Shown: piece after piece, positions 23,765-32,231 of the stretch
How the letters are laid out: every line of letters begins with the position of its first letter
How positions within the stretch are numbered: position 1 is the stretch's first letter
Source: Sphingobium sp. CR2-8
GTDB taxonomy: Bacteria; Pseudomonadota; Alphaproteobacteria; Sphingomonadales; Sphingomonadaceae
Assembly: GCF_035818615.1 (NCBI RefSeq)
Contig: NZ_JAYKZY010000002.1
Span: 2,172,501-2,236,500, forward strand
Direction of reading: 5' to 3'
Length of the DNA: 64,000 nucleotides
The notes under the pieces: generated by a model
Database searches by the model: none
What the model saw: only the letters and a program-made list of their open reading frames with translations
Told to the model about the DNA's origin: nothing
Made by a program: the position numbers and the translations under genes

Positions 23765-25378
23765 ATGCGCGCGTTGCTCGTTACCCGCCCAAAACTGGTC
23801 GCCCTGCTGGCCGGTTTCGCCTCCGCCACCGGCTTCGCCCCGCTGGACCTCTGGCCCGTCACCCTCGCCTGCCTCGCGCTGCTCATCCTCCTGATCGAGC
23901 GCGCGCCCGATCGCCGCGCCGCCTTCACCCGCGGCTGGCTGTTCGGCGTCGGTCATTTCACATTGGGCCTCAACTGGATCGCCCACGCCTTCACCTTTCA
24001 GGACAGCATGCCGCACTGGTTCGGCTATGGCGCGGTGGTGCTGCTATCCTTGTATCTCGCCGTCTATCCGGGGCTGGCGACGCTGGGCGCATGGTGGCTA
24101 TCCAAAAGCCCGCTGCTCCCGCGCAGGCGGGAGCCCAGTCCCCCCGCCTCGACCGGGTTACCGCCTGCGCGGGACCAAGCTACGCCGATGCTCCTCCCTC
24201 TCCTCTTCGCCGCCACCTGGCTCGCCAGCGAATATCTGCGCGCGACCCTCTTCACCGGCTTCGCCTGGAACCCGCTCGGCGCGACCTTGCTGCCCACCGG
24301 TATCGGCGTGGCGGCGACCCTCATCGGCACCTATGGCCTCGGTGCCCTCACCATCCTCGCCGCCGCCGCGCTCCTCTTGGCGCTGCGACGCCAGTTCCGC
24401 CCCGCTGCCACGATCGCCGCGCCGCTGCTCGCCCTCGCGCTCTGGGGCCTCCTCTCCCCCGCGCCACAGACCCCGCCCGGCGCGCCGCGCATCCGCGTCG
24501 TCCAGCCCAATATCGGCCAGGACGAGAAATATTCGCCCCAACTCGAGCAGGCCCATTTCCGCAATCTCGCCGCCCTGTCCGGCACGCCGCGCCCCGCCCC
24601 GCGCCTGATCTTCTGGCCCGAAGCCGCCATCCCCGCCTATCTCGACATGGAACCCGACTGGCGCGCGCGCCTTGCGGGTCTGCTCGGCCCCGGCGACCTG
24701 CTGATGACCGGCGCCACCAAAGTCTATTTCAAGCCCGACCCGCAAAGCGCCACGGGCGAATCCAAACTGGCCGGCGCCAACAACAGCCTGTTCATCGTCA
24801 CCCCCGACGCGCGCCTGGCGGGCCGCTATGACAAGGCGCATCTGGTGCCCTATGGCGAATATCTGCCGATGCGCGCGCTCCTCCAGCCGATCGGCCTTTC
24901 CCGCCTCGTCCCCGGAGACGCCGATTTCTGGCCCGGCCCCGGCCCGCAAAGCCTGACGCTTCCCGCCACGCTCGGCCGCCCGGACCTGAAGATGGGCGTG
25001 CAAATCTGCTACGAGATCATCTTCTCGGGCCATGTGGTCGACGCCGCCAACCGCCCCGCCTTCCTCTTCAACCCCTCCAACGACGCCTGGTTCGGCAGTT
25101 GGGGACCGGTCCAGCATCTGGCCCAGGCGCGCCTCCGCGCGATCGAGGAGGGCATCCCCATCATCCGCTCGACCCCCACCGGCGTCTCCGCGATCATCGA
25201 CGCGCGCGGCCATGTCGTCCATGCGCTCGGCCTCGACCGCGCCGGTTTCCTCGACTCCGGCCTGCCGCCCGCGCTCCCGCCCACGCTCTTCGCGCGGCTC
25301 GGCAACTGGGCGTCCGGCCTGCTGATGCTGCTGCTGCTGCTGGGCACCACCCTTGCGCTCCGCAGAGGCAAAAGCTAA
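23765..25378 (+). CDS. lnt: Apolipoprotein N-acyltransferase
   Basis: A 537-residue integral inner-membrane enzyme that N-acylates the terminal diacylglyceryl-cysteine of lipoproteins. The N-terminal ~220 residues are membrane helices; the nitrilase domain shows the catalytic Glu in LIFWPEAAIPAYL, Lys in YDKAHLVPYGEYLP and Cys in MGVQICYEIIFSG, followed by NPSNDAWFGSWGP. The ATG at 23765 follows the YqaA gene by five bases. Residues about 113-141, in the loop before the ATWLASEYLRA helix, come from an in-frame palindromic repeat and have no counterpart in ordinary Lnt. LspA, the preceding enzyme of the pathway, is encoded at 41313-41822. Confidence 0.95.
   Translation: MRALLVTRPKLVALLAGFASATGFAPLDLWPVTLACLALLILLIERAPDRRAAFTRGWLFGVGHFTLGLNWIAHAFTFQDSMPHWFGYGAVVLLSLYLAVYPGLATLGAWWLSKSPLLPRRREPSPPASTGLPPARDQATPMLLPLLFAATWLASEYLRATLFTGFAWNPLGATLLPTGIGVAATLIGTYGLGALTILAAAALLLALRRQFRPAATIAAPLLALALWGLLSPAPQTPPGAPRIRVVQPNIGQDEKYSPQLEQAHFRNLAALSGTPRPAPRLIFWPEAAIPAYLDMEPDWRARLAGLLGPGDLLMTGATKVYFKPDPQSATGESKLAGANNSLFIVTPDARLAGRYDKAHLVPYGEYLPMRALLQPIGLSRLVPGDADFWPGPGPQSLTLPATLGRPDLKMGVQICYEIIFSGHVVDAANRPAFLFNPSNDAWFGSWGPVQHLAQARLRAIEEGIPIIRSTPTGVSAIIDARGHVVHALGLDRAGFLDSGLPPALPPTLFARLGNWASGLLMLLLLLGTTLALRRGKS
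24115..24180. repeat. REP3 inverted pair inside lnt
   Basis: GCTCCCGCGCAGGCGGGAGC (24115-24134) and the inverse ACCGCCTGCGCGGGACCAAG (24160-24179) form the same inverted pair as the intergenic element at 51985-52051. It keeps the lnt frame open and adds an Arg/Pro-rich peptide. Confidence 0.85.
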
Positions 25379-25383
25379 TAGCG

Positions 25384-25404
25384 ACATAAACATTTCTTTA
25401 TATC
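25384..25404 (+). promoter_or_regulatory. Candidate operator before metK
   Basis: ACATAAACATTTCTTTATAT is an imperfect palindrome (half-site AYATAAA) about 30 bases before the metK start, in an otherwise GC-rich region. It resembles operators of ArsR-type SAM/SAH-responsive regulators described before methionine-cycle genes. It could instead be an A/T-rich promoter element. Confidence 0.35.
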
Positions 25405-25435
25405 GCCATCCGCCCAAGCGTCTTACGGGAGTCTC

Positions 25436-26635
25436 ATGCGCAATCAATTCCTCTTCACCTCGGAATCCGTTTCCGAAGGCCATCCCGACAAGGTCGCGGA
25501 CCAGATTTCCAATTCGATCGTCGATCTCTTCCTGTCGAAAGACCCCGAAGCCCGCATCGCCTGCGAAACGCTGACCACTACCCAGCTGGTCGTTCTGGCC
25601 GGTGAAATCCGCTGCAAGGGCGTCTATGAAAATGGCGCCTGGGCGCCCGGCGCGCAGGAAGAGATCGAAGCCACCGTCCGCGCGACCGTCAAGCGCATCG
25701 GCTACGAGCAGGACGGCTTCCATTGGCAGACCTTCCGCTTCGAAAACAACCTCCACGGCCAGTCCGCCCACATCGCTCAGGGCGTCGATGAAAGCGGCAA
25801 CAAGGATGAAGGCGCAGGCGATCAGGGCATCATGTTCGGCTATGCCTCGGACGAAACCCCCGACCTCATGCCCGCCACCCTCTATTACAGCCACAAGATC
25901 CTGGAGCGCATGGCGGCCGACCGCCACGCACAAGTCGTCGATTTCCTCGAACCCGACGCCAAGAGCCAGGTGACGCTCGAATATATCGACGAAAAGCCGG
26001 TCCGCGCGACCGCCCTCGTCGTCTCGACCCAGCACGCCAAGGATATGGACAATGACGACAGCCGCGCCAAGCTGCGCGCCTACGTCAAGGGTGTGATGGC
26101 CGATGTCCTGCCCGAAGGCTGGCTGCCGGGCGACGAAGCCATTTACGTCAACCCGACCGGCCTGTTCGAAATCGGCGGTCCCGACGGCGACGCAGGCCTT
26201 ACCGGCCGCAAGATCATCGTCGACACCTATGGCGGCGCATCCCCGCATGGCGGCGGCGCGTTCAGCGGCAAGGACCCCACAAAGGTCGACCGCTCGGCCG
26301 CCTACATCACCCGTTATCTGGCGAAGAACATCGTCGCCGCTGGCCTCGCCCGTCGCTGCACGATCCAGCTCAGCTACGCGATCGGTGTCGCCGAACCGCT
26401 CTCGCTCTATGTCGACCTGCACGGCACCGGCACGGTGGAAGCCTCCGCGATCGAGGCCGTCCTGCCGACGCTGGTGCGCCTGACGCCCAAGGGCATCCGC
26501 ACCCATCTGGGCCTCAACAAGCCGATCTACCAGAAGACCGCCGCCTACGGCCATTTCGGCCGCACGCCCGAAGGTGACTATTTCCCCTGGGAAAAGACCG
26601 ATCTGGTCGACGCGCTCAAGGCCGCTCTGGCCTGA
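25436..26635 (+). CDS. metK: S-adenosylmethionine synthetase
   Basis: A 399-residue enzyme making SAM from methionine and ATP. N-terminal [20 protein letters not shown] (ATP/methionine site), [12 protein letters not shown] (family signature 1) and [20 protein letters not shown] (signature 2, phosphate-binding loop) are all present, and the length is normal. GGGAG lies before the ATG. Cytosolic tetramer. An AT-rich palindrome upstream may control it. Confidence 0.97.
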   Translation: MRNQFLFTSESVSEGHPDKVADQISNSIVDLFLSKDPEARIACETLTTTQLVVLAGEIRCKGVYENGAWAPGAQEEIEATVRATVKRIGYEQDGFHWQTFRFENNLHGQSAHIAQGVDESGNKDEGAGDQGIMFGYASDETPDLMPATLYYSHKILERMAADRHAQVVDFLEPDAKSQVTLEYIDEKPVRATALVVSTQHAKDMDNDDSRAKLRAYVKGVMADVLPEGWLPGDEAIYVNPTGLFEIGGPDGDAGLTGRKIIVDTYGGASPHGGGAFSGKDPTKVDRSAAYITRYLAKNIVAAGLARRCTIQLSYAIGVAEPLSLYVDLHGTGTVEASAIEAVLPTLVRLTPKGIRTHLGLNKPIYQKTAAYGHFGRTPEGDYFPWEKTDLVDALKAALA

Positions 26636-26640
26636 CCCTA

Positions 26641-26706
26641 TGCCCCTCCCGCCTGCGGGAGGGGCAGCGAGACTTGCGCGCGAAGCGCGTTAGTCGCAGC
26701 GGGGCA
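26641..26706. repeat. Palindromic repeat after metK
   Basis: TGCCCCTCCCGCCTGCGGGA followed by GGGGCA is a perfect hairpin, then GCGCGCGAAGCGCG is a second. Related to the repeat at 15066-15125. It may help end metK transcription. Confidence 0.6.
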
Positions 26707-26726
26707 CGGCGAAACAATCGACCAAC

Positions 26727-26762
26727 AAAAAAGGGCGCCCAACCACCAGCTTCGGCGCCCTT
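26727..26762 (-). terminator. Terminator-like stem with A-run
   Basis: AAAAAAGGGCGCC and GGCGCCCTT pair across a 14-base loop. The T-run is on the minus strand, where no upstream gene is close; on the top strand it is a hairpin without a T-run. Confidence 0.45.
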
Positions 26763-26886
26763 CCCACGTTCCGCGAACATGACGAAAAGTTCATTAGCAA
26801 AGCCCCACGCGCCGTCGCATAAGGGGGTTGCCGGGTTTGCCACCCCTGTCGAACCCGGCAACCCCTCTCACGCATAGAGGCACCAG

Positions 26887-27066
26887 ATGACCAAGATGAT
26901 CGCCACCGCCCTGCTCGGCCTTACCCTGATCGCCGGCAGCGTCGCCCCCGCCTATGCCGCCCCCTGCAAGGACGCCAAGGGCAAGTTCGTCAAATGCCCG
27001 CCCAAGGCTCCGGTGAAGAAAGCCCCCTGCAAGGATGCGAAGGGCAAATTCATCAAGTGCAAATAA
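26887..27066 (+). CDS. Small secreted Cys/Lys-rich repeat peptide
   Basis: A 59-residue protein. MTKMIATALLGLTLIAGSVA plus PAYA is a signal peptide. The mature ~35 residues consist of two copies of PCKDAKGKF(V/I)KC joined by PPKAPVKKA, giving four cysteines in two C-x8-C loops and many lysines. The regular spacing suggests disulfide loops or metal binding in the periplasm. No family recognised beyond a loose likeness to PsiF-type repeat proteins. Confidence 0.7.
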   Translation: MTKMIATALLGLTLIAGSVAPAYAAPCKDAKGKFVKCPPKAPVKKAPCKDAKGKFIKCK

Positions 27067-27205
27067 GCGCCTGAGCGGGGCGCTCGTCATCCCTCCACAT
27101 GGGGGGTGCAGCGCGGCGACCCACCATGCGATCCTCGCAATGACGCCCTTCACCTGAGCGCTCCCCGCTTGCTCCGATCGCCCCGTCCCGCTATCGGCGC
27201 TGCCC

Positions 27206-27901
27206 ATGACAGCGCATAAATCCGGCGACCCCACGACCCTCAACCGCCTTTACGGCCGCCAGTCGGGGCCAAAGCTCCGCAAGGGCCAGCAGGAACTGGT
27301 CGACACCCTCCTGCCCGCCATTGCAGTGCCTGCGGAAGGCGAAGTGACCGCCGCCAACCTCTTTGGTTATGACCGCCCGCTCCATTTCGAAATCGGCTTC
27401 GGCGGCGGCGAACATATGGCCTATCGCGCCGACATGCTGCCCGACCATGGCTTCATCGGCTGCGAACCCTTCCTCAACGGCGTCGTCCAGGCGCTCGGCC
27501 ATGTCCGCGACGGCGCGCTCGGCAATGTCCGCCTCCACATGGGCGATGCCCTCGACGTGCTCAGCCGCATCCCCGACGGATCATTGAGCTTCGTCTATCT
27601 GCTTCATCCCGATCCCTGGCCCAAGGCGCGCCATGCCAAGCGCCGCATGATGAACCCCGGCCCGGTCGCGATGATCGCGAAAAAACTCAAGCCCGGCGGC
27701 GAGTTCCGCTTCGGCACCGACCATCCGGTCTATCTGCGCTGGGCGCTGATGGTGATGAACGGCCACCCCGATTTCGACTGGCTGGCGAGCGACCCCAAGG
27801 ATTTTCAGACCCGCCCCGGCGGCTGGCCGGAAACCCGCTACGAAGCCAAGGCCCGCCGCATCGGCCACGAAGTCTGGTACTTCCGATACCGCCGCCGCTG
27901 A
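27206..27901 (+). CDS. trmB: tRNA (guanine-46-N7)-methyltransferase
   Basis: A 231-residue SAM-dependent enzyme that methylates G46 of tRNA. LHFEIGFGGGEHMAYRADML is the SAM-binding motif I, followed by GFIGCEPFLNGV, and VYLLHPDPWPKARHAKRRMM is the TrmB signature with the catalytic Asp. The C-terminal TRYEAKARRIGHEVWYFRY is the usual end. Cytosolic. SAM is supplied by MetK, encoded just upstream. Confidence 0.95.
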   Translation: MTAHKSGDPTTLNRLYGRQSGPKLRKGQQELVDTLLPAIAVPAEGEVTAANLFGYDRPLHFEIGFGGGEHMAYRADMLPDHGFIGCEPFLNGVVQALGHVRDGALGNVRLHMGDALDVLSRIPDGSLSFVYLLHPDPWPKARHAKRRMMNPGPVAMIAKKLKPGGEFRFGTDHPVYLRWALMVMNGHPDFDWLASDPKDFQTRPGGWPETRYEAKARRIGHEVWYFRYRRR

Positions 27902-27931
27902 CCTGCACGGGCGCTAGACGCCAGCACAGGA

Positions 27932-27972
27932 AAAGGCCGCGCGAAGCTCCCGCTCCGCTTCGCGCGGCCTTT
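27932..27972. terminator. Bidirectional terminator after trmB
   Basis: A perfect 15-bp stem, AAAGGCCGCGCGAAG at 27932 and its complement ending TTT at 27972, lies between the convergent trmB and the minus-strand gene ending at 27995. Confidence 0.8.
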
Positions 27973-27994
27973 CGTCAAACGCGCTGTCACCCGC

Positions 27995-28549
27995 TCAGTT
28001 CGCCTTGGAAAGGTCCACCTTTTCCACCCATTCGGGGTAAAAGGTCGGCTCGCGATTGGACCAGCCCACGGCGGTCGCCGCCGCTTCGCTGATCGACTGG
28101 AGCAAAGCGCGCCGCTTTTCGGGGTGGAGGTGCGGCAGGCTGGCCGCCGCGCAGAAGGCGCCCGGCAACCAGGGCCGCGCCCCCGCGCCCAGCAGCCGTT
28201 CGTACAGGAAACGATAGGCCGAAAAGCTGCTCAGCCGATCCTGCCCCAGATCGAAGGCCGAAATCGTCACCAGCGGCGCCATGAACGGCTCCACCTGTTC
28301 CAGCCCGCTGTCGTCGGGGACATGCGCCTTGATCTCGTCCAGCCGCCCATAGATGCGCGCCTGCGCCCGGATGGAGGCTTCCTCGACCATGTCGCGGGAC
28401 CACAGCTTCATCGCGTCGCGGCGATGCAGCCCGATATCCAGCGATCGTCGGATATAGCGTTGCGTGGAGGACGGGAAACTCGCGAATTCACGCAGTTCCG
28501 CCAAGGTGACAGCCCCGTCCGCCGGTCTTGCACTCGTACCCATGTTCAT
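27995..28549 (-). CDS. Conserved hypothetical protein
   Basis: A 184-residue soluble, mostly helical protein (LAELREFASFPSSTQRYIRR; EKRRALLQSISEAAATAVGW). I recognise no family or catalytic motif. There is no signal peptide. Start codon either ATG 28549 or the ATG two codons on. It ends at the bidirectional terminator shared with trmB. An AT-richer 185-base gap before the next gene shows nothing definite. Confidence 0.6.
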   Translation of the reverse strand: MNMGTSARPADGAVTLAELREFASFPSSTQRYIRRSLDIGLHRRDAMKLWSRDMVEEASIRAQARIYGRLDEIKAHVPDDSGLEQVEPFMAPLVTISAFDLGQDRLSSFSAYRFLYERLLGAGARPWLPGAFCAAASLPHLHPEKRRALLQSISEAAATAVGWSNREPTFYPEWVEKVDLSKAN

Positions 28550-28734
28550 GCCCTCCGACTTGAAGTCGTAGGATGAAACATGCGCCCTCTATGGTTACCG
28601 AAGGCTTAAGCGCCTGTTCCACCGCTGTTCACAACGGACCAGATTTCTTTTTGCGGCGCAACATGAAACTTATGTGACTGCGACGGGCCGTTTTTCTCTG
28701 GACCCCAAGCCGCGCCGAAGAACCGACCAACTCG

Positions 28735-29109
28735 TCACCCAGCCACCAATACAGGCTCCAAAAGCCATGCCAGCAATTCCTGCGCGCTCGCGAAGATGCG
28801 CAGATACTCCTGCGTCATTTCCCGGCGCACCTGCAATTTGGCGATGGCGCTGGGCGTTATGATGGCGATGCGGGACGCACGCGGAAACTTACCTTCGCCC
28901 AGATGCTCGCGGAAAGCGGCGAGCGCGTCCTGCGGCTGCACCGCGCTGTCGGTCATGTCCATGCGCAACAAATAGCCCGGGGCAAAGCCCTCCAGCACGA
29001 ATCGGGCCTTGACCTCGCGGGCATAGGCCGCGACCCCGTCGCTGCTGAACAGCCCGTGCCAGCGTATATCCAACAGATTGATGTCGTGGCGGAATTCAAT
29101 GTCGTACAT
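28735..29109 (-). CDS. STAS/SpoIIAA-like domain protein
   Basis: A 124-residue protein (MYDIEFRHDINLLDIRWHGL; YLLRMDMTDSAVQPQDALAA) with the alternating strand/helix pattern of SpoIIAA-like STAS proteins. The ATG at 29109 is chosen because upstream codons look non-coding. It may bind or regulate a partner protein. The assignment is by pattern only. Confidence 0.5.
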   Translation of the reverse strand: MYDIEFRHDINLLDIRWHGLFSSDGVAAYAREVKARFVLEGFAPGYLLRMDMTDSAVQPQDALAAFREHLGEGKFPRASRIAIITPSAIAKLQVRREMTQEYLRIFASAQELLAWLLEPVLVAG

Positions 29110-29158
29110 GGCGCAGGCCTCCCGCGCTCCCCCATGCCCGATCGACCTTACCGAAAGA

Positions 29159-29509
29159 TTAGGATTGCGCCTGCGCCTCCAGCGGCGCGGCGCGCAAGTG
29201 CCGCTCCAGCAGCGGCCATGCATCCTCGCTCGCGCCGGAGGCGACCTGTTGCAAGGCCCGATAGTCGCGCAGGATCGCACGGCCTGCGTCGGTCAGTTGC
29301 GCGCCCTCGCTCGACGTCGCGACCAGCGGCTGCGCCCAGCATCGGTTCATCATATCGACCAGCAGCCAGCAACGCCGATAGCTCATGCCCAGCTTGCGGC
29401 CAGCCGCAGAGATAGATCCTTCATCCGCGATCGCGTCGAGCAGGTCGGCCTTGCCCGGCCCCATGGCGATCTGGTCGCCGCAATATATCTGGATCTTGAT
29501 CTTCAGCAT
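29159..29509 (-). CDS. ModE-like winged-helix regulator (DNA-binding domain only)
   Basis: A 116-residue protein. MLKIKIQIYCGDQIAMGPGK followed by ADLLDAIADEGSISAAGRKL and GMSYRRCWLLVDMMN is the ModE/LysR-type N-terminal helix-turn-helix of molybdate regulators. The molybdate-binding TOBE domains of full ModE are absent, so it senses something else or acts with a partner. Start ATG 29509; ATG 29524 is possible. Confidence 0.75.
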   Translation of the reverse strand: MLKIKIQIYCGDQIAMGPGKADLLDAIADEGSISAAGRKLGMSYRRCWLLVDMMNRCWAQPLVATSSEGAQLTDAGRAILRDYRALQQVASGASEDAWPLLERHLRAAPLEAQAQS

Positions 29510-29561
29510 CGCCTGGCCGGTCATGCCATAACCGATCGTCCCGGCCAAGCAGCCGACAGCG

Positions 29562-29816
29562 TCATGCCCCGGCGCGTCGCTCCAGCACCGCGCCGATCAT
29601 CGCGCGCCACACGCCGACATCGCCTGCCTGCGCCATTTGCGCATCCGGCTCGCGCAGCGTGTGCAAAATGGCATAGGCGTCATCGACATGATCTGGCCAG
29701 GCCGCATCCACCGCGCCCGCCGCATGCGGATCATGACCGCCACCATTCAGGCTCAACTGGCGACCGGCCAGAACGCGGGCGATCCGTTCGATGGCGGGGG
29801 TGGTCGATGTCGGCAT
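29562..29816 (-). CDS. Small hypothetical protein (84 aa)
   Basis: MPTSTTPAIERIARVLAGRQ, then HAAGAVDAAWPDHVDDAYAI and a helical C-terminus. GGAG lies upstream of the ATG and the composition is coding. It follows the same strand as the ModE-like gene with a 52-base gap. Sphingomonads often carry such a protein, but I know no function. Confidence 0.6.
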   Translation of the reverse strand: MPTSTTPAIERIARVLAGRQLSLNGGGHDPHAAGAVDAAWPDHVDDAYAILHTLREPDAQMAQAGDVGVWRAMIGAVLERRAGA

Positions 29817-29905
29817 GGATGCTGCACTCCTCTCTCATGATGGACGGCGTGTTGCGCGCTTGTGCCGCCCGCAATAGCATATCGCGAGCGGCCGATCTAT
29901 CGGCC

Positions 29906-30121
29906 CTAATCTTCCTTGAAGCCGGAGGACGGCACCGGATCGCCACGATCGCCGGGCTTGCTGGTCGATGGCGGGTCGGACGCGTCCATCGAATCCTTCA
30001 GGCTTTCGTCGCGCTTTTCGTCATGATGCAGCACATGATCCTGCGTGTCGCTCTCGCGCGCATCGCCGGCATCTTCGCGACTGTGAGTCCGGGCGTCTGT
30101 CTTGTCGGGGTCTGTCATCAT
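29906..30121 (-). CDS. Small, charged, probably disordered protein (71 aa)
   Basis: Rich in Asp, Glu, Lys, His and Ser (MMTDPDKTDARTHSREDAGD ... SDPPSTSKPGDRGDP), with no hydrophobic core, so it is probably intrinsically disordered. AGGAGAG precedes the ATG pair. Similar short acidic proteins are conserved in Sphingobium-like genomes. Possible stress-protectant role, by analogy only. Confidence 0.6.
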   Translation of the reverse strand: MMTDPDKTDARTHSREDAGDARESDTQDHVLHHDEKRDESLKDSMDASDPPSTSKPGDRGDPVPSSGFKED

Positions 30122-30270
30122 ATCTCTCCTGCTCTATGACAGGTTTAACGGACGGCGCGGCAGCGGAGTTCCGTTAGGCGGCCCAGCCCGCTTCGACTAA
30201 CGTCTTCGCGCTTCGACCAGCAACCGCGCCCGATGCAGACTTTTGGACGCAGGCGGCGTAGGATGGCGGG

Positions 30271-31383
30271 ATGACTGATCTTCCCGAAGACGGCGATCGC
30301 GGCGTGGCGCCGTCGATCGCGCTCTATTCCATTCTCGGTTTCTGGTTCTTCTACGCCGTCTGGGCATCGATGCGCGCCTTCGCCATGGGCATGGACGCCC
30401 AGTTGGAGATCGCCGCGCGCCGGATGGTCGTCACCGTCATCGGCATCATCGTCACCTGGATCTTCTACCTGGCGCTGCGCCGTTTCGACGCCAAGCCGCT
30501 CGGCATCCGCCTGCTTGCGTCCTTCACCCTGGCCGCCCCCTTCGCCATCGCTATGGGCGCCGCCAATTATTTCATGTTCAACATCTATTACCCGATCGAC
30601 GCCTTCATCGACGTCGACCAGAAGAAATATCTCGGCGATCATAATATCTGGCTGATCCAGATGGTCGAAGACAGCAGCAACCGCTATTTCTTCCTGTCGG
30701 CCTGGGCCGGCGTCTATCTCGCTTTGTCCTACGCCAGCGAAGCGCTGCGCACCCAGCGCCGCGCCGCCCGGCTGGAACTGGCCGCCCAACAGGCCGAACT
30801 GCGATCGCTGCGCTATCAGGTGAACCCGCATTTCCTGTTCAACACGCTGAATTCGCTCTCCACCCTGGTCATGTGCAACCGCCCGGACGAAGCGGAAAAG
30901 ATGATCATGTCGCTTTCCAACTTCTACCGCACCAGCCTGACCGGCGACCCGCTGGACGACGTGCCGCTGGAGGAAGAAGTGGATCTCCAGAAACTCTATC
31001 TGGATATCGAAGCGGTCCGCTTCCCCGACCGGCTGATTACGGTGATCGACATCCCGCCTGCCTTGATGAACGCCTGCGTCCCCGGCCTCATCCTCCAGCC
31101 ACTGGTCGAAAACGCCATCAAATATGGTGTCTCGCGCACCTCCAGCCCGGTGACGATCACCATCACCGCGCGGGAGGATGGCGACCTGCTCCACATCGCC
31201 GTCACCGACGATGGCGACAATCCGCCCCACGACGCGGACGGCGGCAGCGGCATCGGCCTGCCCAATGTCCGCGATCGGCTGGCCGCGCGCTTCGGCGACG
31301 CCGGGCGGATCGCCTATGGCCCGCGCGACGGGCACGGCTTTTCCGTCCTCCTCACCCTACCCATCATCCGCAAGGGGTGCTGA
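30271..31383 (+). CDS. LytS-type sensor histidine kinase
   Basis: A 370-residue membrane kinase. Four hydrophobic segments occupy about residues 15-165. The His_kinase domain follows with QVNPHFLFNTLNSLSTL (phosphoacceptor His), LVENAIKYG (N box) and GSGIGLPNVRDRL (G box), the HATPase_c order of the LytS/YehU class. It is followed five bases later by a LytTR response regulator, so the two are a pair. The signal is unknown. Confidence 0.92.
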   Translation: MTDLPEDGDRGVAPSIALYSILGFWFFYAVWASMRAFAMGMDAQLEIAARRMVVTVIGIIVTWIFYLALRRFDAKPLGIRLLASFTLAAPFAIAMGAANYFMFNIYYPIDAFIDVDQKKYLGDHNIWLIQMVEDSSNRYFFLSAWAGVYLALSYASEALRTQRRAARLELAAQQAELRSLRYQVNPHFLFNTLNSLSTLVMCNRPDEAEKMIMSLSNFYRTSLTGDPLDDVPLEEEVDLQKLYLDIEAVRFPDRLITVIDIPPALMNACVPGLILQPLVENAIKYGVSRTSSPVTITITAREDGDLLHIAVTDDGDNPPHDADGGSGIGLPNVRDRLAARFGDAGRIAYGPRDGHGFSVLLTLPIIRKGC

Positions 31384-31388
31384 CGCCC

Positions 31389-32135
31389 ATGTCCATTCGC
31401 ACCATGATCGTCGATGACGAACCGCTCGCCGTCGAACGCCTCCAGATGCTGTGCGCGCGCGAACCGCGCATCGCGCTCGTCGGCACCGCCACCGATGGCG
31501 AAGCCGCGCTGCGCCTGATCGAGGGGCTGAAGCCCGACCTCGTCATGCTCGACATCGCCATGCCGCTGCTCGACGGCATCGGCGTCGCCCGCGCCGTGGG
31601 CCGCATGGGCATCCGCCCGGCGGTGATCTTCGTCACCGCATTCGAAGGCTTCGCGGTCGAGGCGTTCGACCTGGCCGCCGTCGACTATATGCTCAAGCCC
31701 GTCGCGCATGATCGCCTGACCCGCGCCATCGACCGGGTCGAAGTGGCGCTGCGCAACCAGACGCCCGGCGACACGACCGCCGTCACCAGCGCGCCAAGCC
31801 CCGAATGGGCGGAGGAATTCTGGGTGCCGCACCGGTCCGAACTGATCCGCATCGCCACCGACCAGATCGACCGGATAGAGGCGGAGCGCGACTATATGCG
31901 CCTGCATGTCGGCGGTCACAGCTATCTGCTGCACCAGACCATCAGCAGCCTGGAGGAACGGCTGGACCCGCAGCAATTCGTCCGCCTGCACCGCAGCCAC
32001 ATCGTCCGCCGCGACCATATCGCGCGCCTGCGCCACGACGGCAGCGGCGTCTGGTTCGCGGCGCTGGCCGACAATGGCGAAATCCGCATCGGCCGCACCT
32101 TCCTCGCCAATGCGCGGGCGATGACCGGGCGGTAG
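31389..32135 (+). CDS. LytTR-type response regulator
   Basis: A 248-residue regulator. The receiver domain has MIVDDEPLAVERL (acidic pair), DLVMLDIAMPLLDGI (phospho-Asp), FVTAFEGFAVEAF and YMLKPVAHDRL (Lys). The C-terminal ~110 residues are a LytTR DNA-binding domain (IEAERDYMRLHVGGHSYLLH, FVRLHRSHIVRRDHIARLRH). The start ATG 31389 lies five bases after the kinase stop. Targets cannot be seen here. A REP2 pair follows. Confidence 0.93.
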   Translation: MSIRTMIVDDEPLAVERLQMLCAREPRIALVGTATDGEAALRLIEGLKPDLVMLDIAMPLLDGIGVARAVGRMGIRPAVIFVTAFEGFAVEAFDLAAVDYMLKPVAHDRLTRAIDRVEVALRNQTPGDTTAVTSAPSPEWAEEFWVPHRSELIRIATDQIDRIEAERDYMRLHVGGHSYLLHQTISSLEERLDPQQFVRLHRSHIVRRDHIARLRHDGSGVWFAALADNGEIRIGRTFLANARAMTGR

Positions 32136-32150
32136 CGGCTAGACCAGACT

Positions 32151-32217
32151 GTTCCCCGGCGAAGGCCGGGGTCCAGGCCCGCCCTCAAGAACTGGACCCC
32201 GGCCTACGCCGGGGAAC
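32151..32217. repeat. REP2 inverted pair
   Basis: GTTCCCCGGCGAAGGCCGGG and the inverse CCCCGGCCTACGCCGGGGAA flank GTCCAG...CTGGAC. Between two convergent genes, where it may act as a transcription barrier. Confidence 0.85.
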
Positions 32218-32231
32218 CCGTGTCTTGACCG

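Noticed and set aside
25379..25435. SAM riboswitch before metK
   Set aside because: The leader is under 60 bases and I see no SAM-II or SAM/SAH consensus stems; the palindrome is better read as a protein operator.
23420..26554. A ~800-codon minus-strand frame across lnt and metK
   Set aside because: Antisense to two certain genes, with Gly/Asp/Glu/Arg-rich low-complexity translation; a shadow frame.
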